DNA of 64,000 nt from positions 2,108,001 to 2,172,000 of the forward strand of contig NZ_CP026031.1 in NCBI RefSeq assembly GCF_003726095.1. Direction: 5' to 3'. Made by a program: the position numbers and the translations under genes. Numbering within the stretch: the first letter of the stretch is position 1; each line of letters starts with the position of its first letter. Below, piece by piece: positions 36,745-46,533 of the stretch. This DNA is from Niallia circulans. Lineage in GTDB: Bacteria; Bacillota; Bacilli; Bacillales; Cytobacillaceae. The notes below the pieces were generated by a model. That model saw only the letters and a list, made by a program, of their open reading frames with translations. It was not told the DNA's origin and ran no database searches.

Positions 36745-36876
36745 TTAAAACATCTTCATTACTTTCCTCTGCACTTTTTTCAGTTGTTTTTGACTCATCA
36801 TATTATTTTTTTGCATATAGCTAAGTGCCACTACACCAGCCCCAATAGCTATTGCTGTATTTATCGCTTTACCCAT
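36745..36876 (-). CDS. yrzQ: YrzQ-like small protein (DUF3918), 43 aa
   Basis: ATG 36876 after AAAGGGGTGCAAAGTAA. It starts MGKAINTAIAIGAGVVALSY, a Gly/Ala-rich helix, then MQKNNMMSQKQLKKVQRKVM and KMF. The pattern of a hydrophobic N-terminus, NDMMS-like turn and basic end is that of the DUF3918/YrzQ family found in this neighbourhood of bacilli. Function unknown. It follows the zinc-ribbon gene. Confidence 0.65.
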   Translation of the reverse strand: MGKAINTAIAIGAGVVALSYMQKNNMMSQKQLKKVQRKVMKMF

Positions 36877-36932
36877 TTACTTTGCACCCCTTTTTATATG
36901 GAAGTGAGCGCCAAGTTTACACGGAGAAAAAC

Positions 36933-37121
36933 TTAGCTTAATCGACGCTCTTCTTCGTCAAATAAGTCGTCTAAAGAACTTAAGCTTCCATCTTCTTCTA
37001 CTTGATGTGTATGAATAATCCCTTTCGTAAGCGATAATTCAATAAAGCAATTCCAGCAGTAATATTGATTTATTCCAATTTTCCCAATATCTTTGCTCTG
37101 GCAATTTGGACATTTGAGCAT
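36933..37121 (-). CDS. Small zinc-ribbon protein, 62 aa
   Basis: 62 aa from ATG 37121 (SD TGAGGTGTTTCCT); the longer frame is unlikely. Two Cys pairs, LKCPNCQSKDIGKIG and YYCWNCFIELS, form a zinc ribbon. The C-terminus is acidic (DDLFDEEERRLS). Such small ribbon proteins recur between yrrI and recD2 in bacilli; no function known. Confidence 0.7.
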   Translation of the reverse strand: MLKCPNCQSKDIGKIGINQYYCWNCFIELSLTKGIIHTHQVEEDGSLSSLDDLFDEEERRLS

Positions 37122-37419
37122 AGGAAACACCTCATCTTCATTCGTTTCATGAAATATTCCACCTAACATGGAAATTCCAGGTAAGTATTCCCATTATGCT
37201 CTTTAACCCATCCAAATATACCAGTATTTTTAGGAGTTGGCTGTTTTTATTGGAAAATTAGAATCCGACTGGATTTTTTCGAAGAAGATAGCATTACTAT
37301 TTTTCACCTAGAACTTTAAAACATGTAGTACAAACATTGGCAAAAAAAATCCTCTAAAAAAGAGGAATTCTCCGTAAAAATAGAGGTTTTCTTAAAAAGT
37401 TTGTACTTAAGTAATTTTC
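37122..37419. other. Intergenic region recD2 to zinc-ribbon gene
   Basis: About 300 bp with the recD2 terminator at 37342-37369 (on the minus strand AATTCCTCT-TTTTT-AGAGGATT and a T-run). Otherwise no gene or fold that I can support. Confidence 0.5.
37342..37369 (-). terminator. recD2 terminator
   Basis: AATTCCTCT and AGAGGATT around a T-rich loop, followed by eight T residues on the minus strand. Confidence 0.7.
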
Positions 37420-39846
37420 TTAGGATTCAGATGCTTCCATAAAATCATATGGGGAGATATTTTCCATTCCAATCATTGGATCGATTTGATTGATTTTACC
37501 TTCATACAATAAATCAAATGAATTCTCTTTTGTTATTTCCATCGTCTCGTCTGGTTGATATACATCGGCAAATGCCTCTTTGATTTTTTCTTTTAAGGTT
37601 GTTTGCCGATTTAGTTCATCATTCCGGCTAACGCCTAATTCCATTGCTTCCACTTCTCCACAAAGAATCAAAAATTGTTTACTTCTAGTTATTCCGGTGT
37701 AAATTAAATTTCTTCTTAACATGCGATAATAACTTTTGACGACGGGCATAATGACGATTGGAAACTCACTGCCTTGTGATTTATGGACAGAACAGCAATA
37801 AGCCAGCGTAATTTGATTTAAATCCTGTCGCGTATAGGTTGCTTCTATTCCATCAAACGAAACAATAACCATATCTTGCTTTTCCGTATTTTCCTTCGCA
37901 TAAAAGATCGATACAATCTCACCCATATCACCATTAAAAACATTGCTTTCTGGTTGATTGACTAGCTGAAGGACTTTATCACCGATCCGGTATGTAACAT
38001 CTCCAAATTTCAGTTCTTTTCTGGTGCCATCTGGATTAGGATTTAAGATTTCCTGTAAGATGGCATTTAAGCGGTCAATTCCTGCTGGTCCTCTATACAT
38101 CGGTGCCAATACTTGAATATCCATTGGCGCAAAGCCTTTGTTTTTCGCATTCAAAACAATTTTTTCAATTGCCTGCGGAATTTGACTGGAAGAGCATTTT
38201 ATAAATGAACGATCCCCTTGAGGCACAAGAAGATTAGCCGGCAGCTGGCCTTTTTTCATTTCATGTGCCAGCTCGATTATCGATGATCCTTCCGCTTGTC
38301 GATAAATATCTTTCAACTTAACAGTAGGAATACATGCTGAATCAAGTAGATCTTTTAATACTTGGCCCGGTCCTACTGATGGCAGCTGGTCTTCATCTCC
38401 TACAATAATTACTTGAATATGTTCAGGTAAAGCCTTAAATAATTGATGGGCTAGCCAAATATCAACCATCGAGGTTTCATCGACGATGAGGATTTTTCCC
38501 TCCAAAGGATGTTCCTCATCCCGTTCAAATGTTCCTGTCCCATTCCATCCCAGCAATCGATGAATAGTAACTGCTGGTAAACCTGTTGATTCAGCCATTC
38601 GTTTAGCCGCTCGGCCAGTTGGCGCCGCAAGAATAAATGGATAGGGTTCATCTTTTTTATAATCATTAGGCTCTAAGGAACAGCCGTGCAATTCACCATA
38701 TAATTCAACAATTCCCTTTATGACAGTTGTTTTCCCCGTTCCGGGACCACCTGTCAAAATTAGCATCGGGGACATAAGCGCCGTTTGAATCGCTTCTCGT
38801 TGAGAGGGAGCATATTGAACACCGATACGGTCCTCTAAGTTTCCTAACGCCAGCAGAAACTCCGATTCTGGAAATTGGTCTTTATATTCAGATTGCTCCA
38901 TTACTCGCTTTATATTTCGTACAAGTCCTTTTTCTGAAAAAAACAATGAAGGTAAATATATTTTTTTATCCTCCACTATAATTTTCCCTTCTTCCTCCAG
39001 CTGAATAACCTGATCTGCTATTTGCGAAAATTCTATCTCCTCTTTTTGATTTTCTTCAAGCAGGGCTTTTACTTTTTCTAGTAAAAATTCGGCATGGAGA
39101 TAGACATGGCCTTCCTGATTACTGCTTAACTCTAAGATATACAAACAGCCAGCCTTTAATCGATCTGGATGATTCCCAGTAATTCCAATCTGTGAACCAA
39201 GGTCATCTGCTTTTCCAAAACCAATCCCTTCAATATCCTCCACTAATTTATATGGATTTGTCTGGACTATTTCTAGCGTATTTTCTTTATATACTTGATA
39301 AATTTTCATCGACAATTGCGGACCAAACCCATATTGATTTAAAGAAACCATTGCTTGCTCTAACCCTTGATTTTTCATTAATGTATCATAGAGGATTTTC
39401 GCTTTATCTGATGCAAGTTTGGGCACTGTCTCTAAAATCGATGGCTGATTCATGATTTTGGAGATTGCTTCTTCTCCTAATGTATCCACAATATTCTCTG
39501 CTGTTTTTTCCCCAATCCCTTTAAATAAGTTGCTCGATAAATAAGCAATAACCCCTTGCTTTGTTTGTGGCATTTCTTTTCGAAAGGAAGTTGCCTGCAG
39601 CTGTAAACCGAATCTCGGATGCTCTTTAAAATCACCAAAGTATGTATACGTTTCTTCTTCGTTCATCTTTGGCAAATAGCCAGTAATAACCGCTTCTTTA
39701 TCGTCATAATCATGATTCGTTTCATCGACTCTTATTCTTATCACAGAGTAAAGATTCTGTTCATTATGAAAAATGGTAACAAGATGTCGTCCCTTCACAT
39801 ACTTTTTTTCCTTTTCAAAAAGATCCAAAGAGTTCTGCTCGTTCAA
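37420..39846 (-). CDS. recD2: RecD2 DNA helicase (YrrC)
   Basis: 808 aa, a RecD-like SF1B 5'-3' helicase with the long N-terminal extension (OB-fold plus helix-hairpin-helix, about 80-330) typical of RecD2 from bacteria lacking RecBC. Motif I is ILTGGPGTGKTTVIK (about 368-378), motif II is ILIVDETSMVDIWLA, motif III is VIIVGDEDQLPSVGPGQ, and motif VI is NLIYTGITRSKQFLILCG. It works in replication-fork maintenance and repair. Upstream gene is yrrB, as in B. subtilis. Confidence 0.95.
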   Translation of the reverse strand: MNEQNSLDLFEKEKKYVKGRHLVTIFHNEQNLYSVIRIRVDETNHDYDDKEAVITGYLPKMNEEETYTYFGDFKEHPRFGLQLQATSFRKEMPQTKQGVIAYLSSNLFKGIGEKTAENIVDTLGEEAISKIMNQPSILETVPKLASDKAKILYDTLMKNQGLEQAMVSLNQYGFGPQLSMKIYQVYKENTLEIVQTNPYKLVEDIEGIGFGKADDLGSQIGITGNHPDRLKAGCLYILELSSNQEGHVYLHAEFLLEKVKALLEENQKEEIEFSQIADQVIQLEEEGKIIVEDKKIYLPSLFFSEKGLVRNIKRVMEQSEYKDQFPESEFLLALGNLEDRIGVQYAPSQREAIQTALMSPMLILTGGPGTGKTTVIKGIVELYGELHGCSLEPNDYKKDEPYPFILAAPTGRAAKRMAESTGLPAVTIHRLLGWNGTGTFERDEEHPLEGKILIVDETSMVDIWLAHQLFKALPEHIQVIIVGDEDQLPSVGPGQVLKDLLDSACIPTVKLKDIYRQAEGSSIIELAHEMKKGQLPANLLVPQGDRSFIKCSSSQIPQAIEKIVLNAKNKGFAPMDIQVLAPMYRGPAGIDRLNAILQEILNPNPDGTRKELKFGDVTYRIGDKVLQLVNQPESNVFNGDMGEIVSIFYAKENTEKQDMVIVSFDGIEATYTRQDLNQITLAYCCSVHKSQGSEFPIVIMPVVKSYYRMLRRNLIYTGITRSKQFLILCGEVEAMELGVSRNDELNRQTTLKEKIKEAFADVYQPDETMEITKENSFDLLYEGKINQIDPMIGMENISPYDFMEASES

Positions 39847-39889
39847 CTGAATTCCTCCTTTCTTCCCTTACATTTCATTTCTCTTTCCA

Positions 39890-40540
39890 TTACTTTTCTT
39901 CGATAATTTGCTTTCCGTAACCAGCAAGAAGATGATCTGGCTGGATTTCTAGCGCCTTATTGAACATTTCGACTGCTTTCGCTGTTTCTTCTTTAAAACC
40001 ATAGGCAACCCCTAAATTATAATAAGCATCTGCATGAGTGGCATCTAATGCTAGACAGGATTGAAATTGTGTAATTGCTTCTTCAATATATTCATTTTGT
40101 GCCAAACAGAGCCCTAGTTGAAAGAACGCCTCTGCATCTTGACTATTTAGTTCAACTGCTCTTTGAAAATAAGGGATTGCCAATTTCCCTTTATCTAAAC
40201 CAACATAAGTAAGTCCAAGCATAAAGAAATTATCACTTGATTCTAGTCCCTTTTCTAATGCTAGTTCAAACATATTCTTTGCGGATTCTAAATTTTCTTT
40301 TTCATAATAAACGGTTCCTGCACTATAATAGGCTGCAGCCGTTGTATCATCTATTTCAATCGCCTTTTGGTAGAAAGATAATGCTCTTGTATCATCACCT
40401 AAAGCTGATAAAACATTGCCAAAATTAACGTAAGAAACTGCATTGTTCGGATTTTTCTCAATCTCTTCCATAAAAATTTTTGCCGCTTCTTCCCATTTGC
40501 CTTCTTGCATATATTGTATTCCTAATTGACTATTATCCAT
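39890..40540 (-). CDS. yrrB: TPR-repeat protein YrrB
   Basis: 216 aa from ATG 40540 (SD GGAGTG). It has about six tetratricopeptide repeats in a row, for example NNAVSYVNFGNVLSALGDDT, TAAAYYSAGTVYYEKENLES, QDAEAFFQLGLCLAQNEYIE and THADAYYNLGVAYGFKEETA. No signal peptide, so cytoplasmic. A protein-interaction scaffold; partners unknown, though conserved linkage with recD2 and mnmA has prompted suggestions of a link to tRNA modification or repair. Confidence 0.9.
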   Translation of the reverse strand: MDNSQLGIQYMQEGKWEEAAKIFMEEIEKNPNNAVSYVNFGNVLSALGDDTRALSFYQKAIEIDDTTAAAYYSAGTVYYEKENLESAKNMFELALEKGLESSDNFFMLGLTYVGLDKGKLAIPYFQRAVELNSQDAEAFFQLGLCLAQNEYIEEAITQFQSCLALDATHADAYYNLGVAYGFKEETAKAVEMFNKALEIQPDHLLAGYGKQIIEEK

Positions 40541-40613
40541 CTTAAAACACTCCATTTCTTATTGGTAGTATAGCATATTTTCTAATCAAAAATGAGAAAA
40601 GCAACTACACAAA

Positions 40614-40705
40614 AGAAACTAGCAAATCCTCCTATTACAGGAGAATTGCTAGCTGCTTTTTGCAGTATGTAAAAACTGTCGACCAACTAATGTTAGTCGA
40701 CAGTT
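40614..40705 (-). terminator. Two tandem terminators after mnmA
   Basis: 40674-40705: AACTGTCGACTAA ... GTCGACAGTT followed by TTTAC. 40618-40652: AGCAATTCTCC ... GGAGGATTTGCT followed by AGTTTCTTTTG. Both lie on the minus strand just after mnmA. Confidence 0.75.
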
Positions 40706-40710
40706 CATCC

Positions 40711-41853
<1,143 letters not shown>

Positions 41854-41873
41854 TTACATGGAAGGGAAGGTTA

Positions 41874-43016
41874 TCATTTTGTCAGACGGTTAATGATTTT
41901 GACTAACTCATGACCGACCTTTTCTATTTGTTGTTCCGTATTATTTAATCCAAAGCTAAATCGAATGGAATTTTTTGTTCTTTCCGATTCTTTGCCAAAC
42001 ATGCTTACTAACACATGAGAAGGTTCGATTGATCCAGCAGTACATGCGGAACCACTCGAAGCAGCAATACCTGCTAAGTCAAGATTAACTAACATTGCTT
42101 CCACATTTGTACCGGGAAAGCTTAAGTTTAAAACATGTGGCAAGGTATTATCAACTAATCCGTTTTGTTTAAATGAAATATTATTATCTTTTAAGATACC
42201 AATTAGGATTTCTTTATACTTTTTAAACTGCTCTCTCTTTTGCAATCTATCCTGTTGAGAAATTTCTACTGCTAGCTGAAAGCCTGCTAAAGAAGGAACA
42301 TTCTCAGTTCCAGCTCTTCTTTTTTTCTCTTGTTCGCCACCAAATAATTGAGGATTTAGTTTAATGCCGTTCTTAACATATAAAAAACCTATTCCTTTAG
42401 GACCATTAATCTTATGAGAAGAAACGGATAAAAGGTCGATGTGCTGTTCTTTTACATCAATATCTTCTAAACCATAGGCTTGTACCGCATCTGTGTGGAA
42501 GACAGCAGGATGATCTTTTAACAATAAGCCTATTTCTTTTATCGGTTGAATCGCACCCACTTCGTTATTGCCATACATAATCGTAACAAGAATAGTATCT
42601 TCTCTTAATGCTGCTTTGAATTCATTCAAATCTATTAGTCCGTATTCATTTACAGAAAGATAAGTAACCTCGTAGCCCTTTTTCTCTAATTCTTGGCAAG
42701 CATGCAATACAGCATGGTGTTCAATTTCCGTTGTAATAATATGTTTTCCTTTCGCTTCTTTGCCTTCTGCAATTCCAAAGATAGCGTAATTATCTGCCTC
42801 TGTACCACCGCTCGTAAAAATAATTTCATTTTCGTGTGCACCTATACTAGAAGCAACTACTGCTCTAGCATTATCCAATATATTTCTTGCCTGTCTTCCA
42901 TAGGCATGAATACTTGAAGGATTACCAAATTGATCTTTCATGACTTCATACATTCTATCGATTACTTTTGGATGCATGGGTGAAGTTGCCGCATGATCCA
43001 CATAAATATGTTCCAA
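41874..43016 (-). CDS. Cysteine desulfurase (YrvO type)
   Basis: 380 aa from TTG 43016 (SD TAGGTG), giving the usual start LEHIYVDHAATSPMHPKV; GTG 43025 is the alternative. The PLP lysine is in SVSSHKINGPKGIGFLY (about 205). The active-site Cys is in ASSGSACTAGSIEPSHVL (about 325). It transfers sulfur from cysteine; the linkage with mnmA matches B. subtilis YrvO, the dedicated donor for tRNA thiolation. Located between cymR and mnmA. Confidence 0.93.
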   Translation of the reverse strand: MEHIYVDHAATSPMHPKVIDRMYEVMKDQFGNPSSIHAYGRQARNILDNARAVVASSIGAHENEIIFTSGGTEADNYAIFGIAEGKEAKGKHIITTEIEHHAVLHACQELEKKGYEVTYLSVNEYGLIDLNEFKAALREDTILVTIMYGNNEVGAIQPIKEIGLLLKDHPAVFHTDAVQAYGLEDIDVKEQHIDLLSVSSHKINGPKGIGFLYVKNGIKLNPQLFGGEQEKKRRAGTENVPSLAGFQLAVEISQQDRLQKREQFKKYKEILIGILKDNNISFKQNGLVDNTLPHVLNLSFPGTNVEAMLVNLDLAGIAASSGSACTAGSIEPSHVLVSMFGKESERTKNSIRFSFGLNNTEQQIEKVGHELVKIINRLTK

Positions 43017-43158
43017 GTTATTCACCTACAATTAATTAGTTGTGATCATTTCAGGTTTCTATTTTTGTCCAATATTAAAAAAAATCATCCAAAGAGCTTT
43101 CTACATACTTGATTGCTATTATAAAAAAACAGCCATCGATTTTCCAAAAAACAGCTTC

Positions 43159-43578
43159 TTAAATATAAAACATATAACCATCTGAGTTATCGTCTTCTTG
43201 ATGGTTAGCTAGGTCTTCAATTGTGGTTGAATCTAATACATCTTTTACCGCATCTCTGATTTTCATCCATAAAGCTTTCTTAGCTGGTTCTTCATCTTCG
43301 ATTCCCTCGACAGGACTTATAGGTCCTTCTAATATCCGAATAATATCTCCAGCAGTAATTTTATTCGGTTCATCACCTAATACATATCCACCATATGCTC
43401 CACGAATACTGCGCACATACCCAGCATTACGCAACGGAGCAACTAATTGTTCCAAGTAATGCTCGGATAAATTATTGGTTTGAGCAATTGATTTTAATGA
43501 AATCGGTCCCTCTCCGTGCTTTTTTGCTAACTCCATCATAATAGTTAATCCATATCTTCCTTTTGTAGATATTTTCAT
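43159..43578 (-). CDS. cymR: Cysteine metabolism repressor CymR (Rrf2 family)
   Basis: 139 aa, start ATG after GGAGGCAAAATA. Rrf2 winged HTH: KISTKGRYGLTIMMELAKKH, then IAQTNNLSEHYLEQLVAPLR and VRSIRGAYGGYVLGDEPNKI. CymR with CysK represses sulfur-assimilation and transsulfuration genes when cysteine is plentiful; the yrrT-mccAB operon in this window is a known type of target. Its start overlaps the stop of the upstream yczE-like gene (TAATG). That gene is not its neighbour in B. subtilis. Confidence 0.94.
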   Translation of the reverse strand: MKISTKGRYGLTIMMELAKKHGEGPISLKSIAQTNNLSEHYLEQLVAPLRNAGYVRSIRGAYGGYVLGDEPNKITAGDIIRILEGPISPVEGIEDEEPAKKALWMKIRDAVKDVLDSTTIEDLANHQEDDNSDGYMFYI

Positions 43579-44261
43579 TATTTTGCCTCCCGCTCCATAT
43601 TATGTTGGTGAATATTATTCACCGTTCTTTTATTTCGGTCCAATATATAGTTCGTCCATTTTGTACACTGTGGGATACTCCATCCTGCAACTCTTCCTAT
43701 TAAGGCAGCATAGATAATCGTTCCCCATGATACAGGTCCACCAAGTATCCATCCTATTATTAAAACAATTGCCTCCATTAATAATCTCGTTCTTGCTATG
43801 CCCCCGCCAAATTTTTCCGATAAGACAATCATAAGACTATCTCGCGGTCCTGCACCAAGTTTCGCAGAAATATAGAATCCCATTCCATAGCCCATTATAA
43901 TCAATCCAATTAAAAACATAATCCATTTTTGATAAAGGGTCGAAGGGGTATTCATAAAGGGAAGTAGTAGGAAAAAATCAATAAATACTCCTACTAACAC
44001 CATATTTAATAAAGCACCAAAAGGAGGAAGTTTTTTTGAAAGGATGGCAGCTATCAATAGGATTAAAAAACCAACTATTATTGCCCAGCTGCCGATGGTC
44101 AGACCAAACTGAATATGCAATCCAATATTCAAAACATCCCATGGGGCTGAACCTAAATTTGCAGTAATAATTAATACAATGCCTAATGACATAATCAAAA
44201 GCCCTATAATAAAAATAAAAAGTCGTTGAACTGGTTTATCTTGGCCTATTAATGATTTCAT
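43578..44261 (-). CDS. YczE/YyaS/YitT-type membrane protein
   Basis: 227 aa, about five to six helices. It begins VQRLFIFIIGLLIMSLGIVL followed by IITANLGSAPWDVLNIGL, and a second related half has GYGMGFYISAKLGAGPRDSL. The repeated 'LGxxPxD' motif in both halves marks the YczE family. B. subtilis YczE affects surfactin production, but the transport role is unclear. It overlaps cymR by one base (TAATG), so the two may be co-transcribed, an arrangement specific to this lineage. Confidence 0.8.
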   Translation of the reverse strand: MKSLIGQDKPVQRLFIFIIGLLIMSLGIVLIITANLGSAPWDVLNIGLHIQFGLTIGSWAIIVGFLILLIAAILSKKLPPFGALLNMVLVGVFIDFFLLLPFMNTPSTLYQKWIMFLIGLIIMGYGMGFYISAKLGAGPRDSLMIVLSEKFGGGIARTRLLMEAIVLIIGWILGGPVSWGTIIYAALIGRVAGWSIPQCTKWTNYILDRNKRTVNNIHQHNMEREAK

Positions 44262-44483
44262 CTGCAGTCCCTTTTGCTTTCCCTATCGTAAGTGTTTTTT
44301 CTGTATAATTGCCATTATGCATTATAGCATAATTACTTTTATAATTGTTGCAGTAAAGACCTGATATTCATTCTTTATTCAGTATAATTAGTTTATATCC
44401 TATCTATTCAATAGGATATCATATTTTTTCGTTTTCGATAAACTTGCTTTTTTTATTGCTGTACATAGAAGCATCTACTAGAT

Positions 44484-44526
44484 TAAAAAAAGGAATTCCT
44501 CCTTTGCCAAAAGAAGAAATTCCTTC
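44484..44526 (-). terminator. Terminator of the amino-acid racemisation cluster
   Basis: On the minus strand AAGGAATTTCTTCTTTTG ... CAAAGGAGGAATTCCTT followed by TTTTTAATC, just after the M20 gene. The remaining ~220 bp to yczE hold nothing recognised. Confidence 0.7.
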
Positions 44527-44529
44527 AAT

Positions 44530-45672
44530 CTATTGTTTTTCTTCCATTAATTTTACTGCCGATAAAGCCATGATTTTTATCCCATGCAGTAGGCTTTCTA
44601 ACTGAAAATACATGTCTGGGTGATGTAATCCGGGCTGTAAATCTGTGCCTAAGCCAATCATTGTTGTTTGCAGTTGTTCCTTTACTTTCGCATAATAATG
44701 AAAATCTTCTCCACCAGGTGTTACTGGAGGCTTCACAAGCCCTTTCGCTCCTAGTATTTCTTTAATGCTTTCAGCTGCTATTTCTTCCATCAATTTATTT
44801 GGTGTTGCTGCTGGCATATCGGATAGAAGTTCTAATTCAACTCGAGCACCATTCGCTTCACCTGCAAGTTTCACTTGGCTTTCAAGTCTGGAAATCAATT
44901 GTTCCATCTCTTCATTGGTTTGGGCACGAACATCGATGCCAAACTCCGCATAATCGGGGATAATATTAAAATTCTTTCCTCCCGCCTGGACAAAAGTCAT
45001 TTTTGCAGAAGCAGGGATAATCGGGTTCAACGGAATAGAACGAATAGCCATATTAATAGCTGTAAGACTGTCGATAACGTTTATCCCTAAATGCGGTCTT
45101 GCGGCATGTGCCTGCATTCCATATAGTTTTCCTTTAAAGCTTGCCGCTGCTCCATGATAGATTGCAGGAGAACATTCTCCCATTCTCATTTCTTGAATTG
45201 GTCGCACATGTAATCCTAATAAATAATCAATATCGTCTAGAAGCCCTTTATTAATAAAGGAAATTGCCCCTGCACCAGTCTCTTCAGCAGGTTGGAACAG
45301 GCACTTTATTTTCCCATTTGGTTCTACGCCTAGTTCCTTCAGACATCTTAAGGTAAAAAGCAAAATCGTCGTGTGTGCATCATGACCACATGAATGATTG
45401 GCCTTCCATTCTCCATTCACTTGCTGCCATAATGCATCCATATCTGCTCGCAACCCTATAACAGGATTATTTCCTTTCCCCCATTCCCCAACAATCCCAG
45501 TTTGATCATCGAATAATTGATAGGGAATGGATAATTTCTCCAGCTCATTTTTTATAAATTTCGTTGTTTCGACTTCTTCCCAGCTTATTTCTGCATGATT
45601 ATGAAGAAACTGATACATAGCTATTATCTCTTCCTTTTTCCCATCTACCCAGCTGTCTATTTGTTCGTGCAT
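44530..45672 (-). CDS. M20 family amidohydrolase (N-acyl-L-amino acid desuccinylase-like)
   Basis: 380 aa, M20D metallopeptidase fold. Metal-binding residues lie in GLRADMDALW, SCGHDAHTTILL, LFQPAEETGAGA, GLHVRPI and the C-terminal PGGEDFHYYAK with LHHPDMYFQ. A dimerisation lid sits at about 175-290. Standing in one operon with a GNAT acyltransferase and an N-acylamino-acid-racemase-like enolase, it fits the hydrolase that releases L-amino acid from N-succinyl-L-amino acid in the Geobacillus pathway. Another N-acyl group is possible. Confidence 0.85.
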   Translation of the reverse strand: MHEQIDSWVDGKKEEIIAMYQFLHNHAEISWEEVETTKFIKNELEKLSIPYQLFDDQTGIVGEWGKGNNPVIGLRADMDALWQQVNGEWKANHSCGHDAHTTILLFTLRCLKELGVEPNGKIKCLFQPAEETGAGAISFINKGLLDDIDYLLGLHVRPIQEMRMGECSPAIYHGAAASFKGKLYGMQAHAARPHLGINVIDSLTAINMAIRSIPLNPIIPASAKMTFVQAGGKNFNIIPDYAEFGIDVRAQTNEEMEQLISRLESQVKLAGEANGARVELELLSDMPAATPNKLMEEIAAESIKEILGAKGLVKPPVTPGGEDFHYYAKVKEQLQTTMIGLGTDLQPGLHHPDMYFQLESLLHGIKIMALSAVKLMEEKQ

Positions 45673-45713
45673 TTTTCCCCTCCTCGTTTATGTAATTCGT
45701 TATTCAAATAAGT

Positions 45714-46514
45714 TCATTCATTCTCTTTGTTTAAGCTTACAATATAATAATTCACTAGTTCATTTGTCTTGTGATAGCTGTGAATGATATATCCCCTTGA
45801 AAACAAATGAGTAAAAACATTCCTAAGCATCATACGCCACTTTTCGGCTGTGGCAAAATCTTTTTCTTTTATTGTATGTATATTTTTAGGAACAGGAACC
45901 TTATAGGTATCCGCTTTTTTGGATAGGAGTTCAAAAGATAAAGGAATAGGGATTTCTTTTATCGTTTTCCAAGTAACAAGTGATGGAATTTGCTCTCCTG
46001 CCGGATGAGGATTTACTGATAGTTTCCCAATATCCCACTCTAACAAAAACCTGTCTGAAGGAAGGCCTCCGTTTAATTCATCCTCCATGGATCCGTAATG
46101 ATTAGGATAATATGTTTTCACTACCCCTCCTAGTTTCGCTATATTTAGATTGGCATTCCGTGATTCTAGCGGATCAAAAGTCCAAATAATTTTTGAATAG
46201 CCACGTTTCAAGGCCATTTCCTTTTGTTTTACTTTCATTTTAAAGCCCAATCCAGCATTTCTATCCTTTGCTTTCACTGCCATCATATGGGACACTAAAT
46301 AGATTTCCTTTTGATGAAAACCAGGGAAACTATAGCAAAAGCCTACCAGTTCTTCTTTCAAAAAAGCCCCTATAATCATTCCACCATTATGAATAGAGGC
46401 AACTAAAAATGGATAGGGTGTAGTATTAGTCCTGCCCCAAATTGAATCTTGAAGGGAAACTACCAGTTGGATTTCAGCTTTTTCAGTTACTTCTCTTATT
46501 ATATAAGGATCCAC
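45714..46514 (-). CDS. GNAT N-acyltransferase (D-amino acid succinyltransferase candidate)
   Basis: 266 aa from GTG 46514 (SD AAGGGGGG); the longer frame would overlap the racemase. The GNAT core has MIIGAFLKEELVGFCYSFPG, VSHMMAVKAKDRNAGLGFKM with the pyrophosphate loop (R-N-A-G-L-G), and IIWTFDPLESRNANLNIAKL. In Geobacillus an enzyme of this type succinylates D-amino acids for the racemase. Donor and substrate are inferred from context. Confidence 0.75.
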   Translation of the reverse strand: MDPYIIREVTEKAEIQLVVSLQDSIWGRTNTTPYPFLVASIHNGGMIIGAFLKEELVGFCYSFPGFHQKEIYLVSHMMAVKAKDRNAGLGFKMKVKQKEMALKRGYSKIIWTFDPLESRNANLNIAKLGGVVKTYYPNHYGSMEDELNGGLPSDRFLLEWDIGKLSVNPHPAGEQIPSLVTWKTIKEIPIPLSFELLSKKADTYKVPVPKNIHTIKEKDFATAEKWRMMLRNVFTHLFSRGYIIHSYHKTNELVNYYIVSLNKENE

Positions 46515-46533
46515 TGTCGTCGTTCCCCCCTTA

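Noticed and set aside
36727..36936. Plus-strand 69-aa frame
   Set aside because: Antisense to yrzQ and the zinc-ribbon start; no SD.
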